From the NCBI RefSeq assembly GCF_900107685.1, contig NZ_FNRQ01000003.1, forward strand, positions 186,001 through 250,000: 64,000 bases of DNA, written 5' to 3'. Position 1 is the first letter of the stretch. Every line of letters starts with the position of its first letter. This document shows positions 63,978-64,000 of this stretch, piece after piece. A program made the position numbers and the translations under genes. The stretch is from Paraburkholderia sartisoli (GTDB lineage: Bacteria > Pseudomonadota > Gammaproteobacteria > Burkholderiales > Burkholderiaceae). The notes under the pieces are model-generated. The model was not told the origin of the DNA. It saw only the letters and a program-made list of their open reading frames with translations, and did no database searches.

Positions 63978-64000
63978 ATGAACCCGGATTCCGAACTCGC
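63978..64000 (+). CDS. Possible start of a downstream gene (truncated)
   Basis: An ATG followed by AACCCGGATTCCGAACTC (MNPDSEL) begins 22 nt before the window end with a weak aagg upstream. It is too short to judge. Confidence 0.2.

Overview
The window is a gene-dense, GC-rich stretch with almost no mobile DNA. It looks like core chromosome of a Burkholderia sensu lato bacterium (Burkholderia, Paraburkholderia, Caballeronia or a close relative). Supports for this are the protein sequences, the S6-PriB-S18-L9-DnaB gene order, the complete lipid A aminoarabinose locus, the sulfate ABC operon ending in a CysB-type regulator, and the NodIJ-like exporter pair. No rRNA, tRNA, CRISPR array, prophage or insertion sequence was recognised.

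Layout. 1-7.2 kb: the 3' part of a DHA2 drug exporter, mtfA, rpmE2, a GT39 glycosyltransferase with a MATE exporter, a ComEA-like helix-hairpin-helix protein and a YidB-family protein. 7.3-10.9 kb: clpB (minus strand, with a good heat-shock promoter) and a truncated haemoglobin with a candidate NsrR site. 10.9-17.3 kb: a minus-strand block alaA, hom, thrC, moeA, moaD, moaE. 17.9-25.8 kb: an Mth938-like protein, then the complete Ara4N lipid A modification locus (arnT, an ArnE/F-like flippase subunit, arnB, arnC, arnA split into two genes, arnD). 26-32.7 kb: bcp, phoH, an NlpC/P60 lipoprotein, an SDR protein without the normal catalytic residues, and pit with its DUF47 partner. 32.8-35.9 kb: dnaB and the rpsF-priB-rpsR-rplI operon.

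36-39.1 kb: an ECF sigma/anti-sigma pair divergent from a Tat-exported metallophosphoesterase and a CuA-like cupredoxin. Both directions carry the same -35 word and spacer. 39.1-44 kb: a LysR regulator divergent from the glyoxylate pathway genes gcl, hyi and glxR, with REP-like hairpins between them. 44.4-50.4 kb: a BON/LysM protein, a four-gene minus-strand cluster matching the decaprenyl-phosphate-arabinose pathway (DprE1-like, DprE2-like, GtrA, UbiA fused to HAD), and an L-asparaginase with a (CATCGC)8 tandem repeat upstream. 50.5-55.7 kb: the sbp-cysTWA-cysB sulfate uptake operon. 55.9-64 kb: lexA with two SOS boxes, an unknown gene, a DUF2939 protein, a universal stress protein, a NodIJ-like ABC exporter, an unknown gene, a Tas-like aldo/keto reductase and a second DHA2 exporter.

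A theme is envelope glycochemistry: an Ara4N pathway and a probable polyprenyl-phospho-arabinofuranose pathway lie within 20 kb of each other. The arabinofuranose cluster, the divergent ECF regulon with an unusual copper site, and the catalytically degenerate SDR are the items most worth following up.
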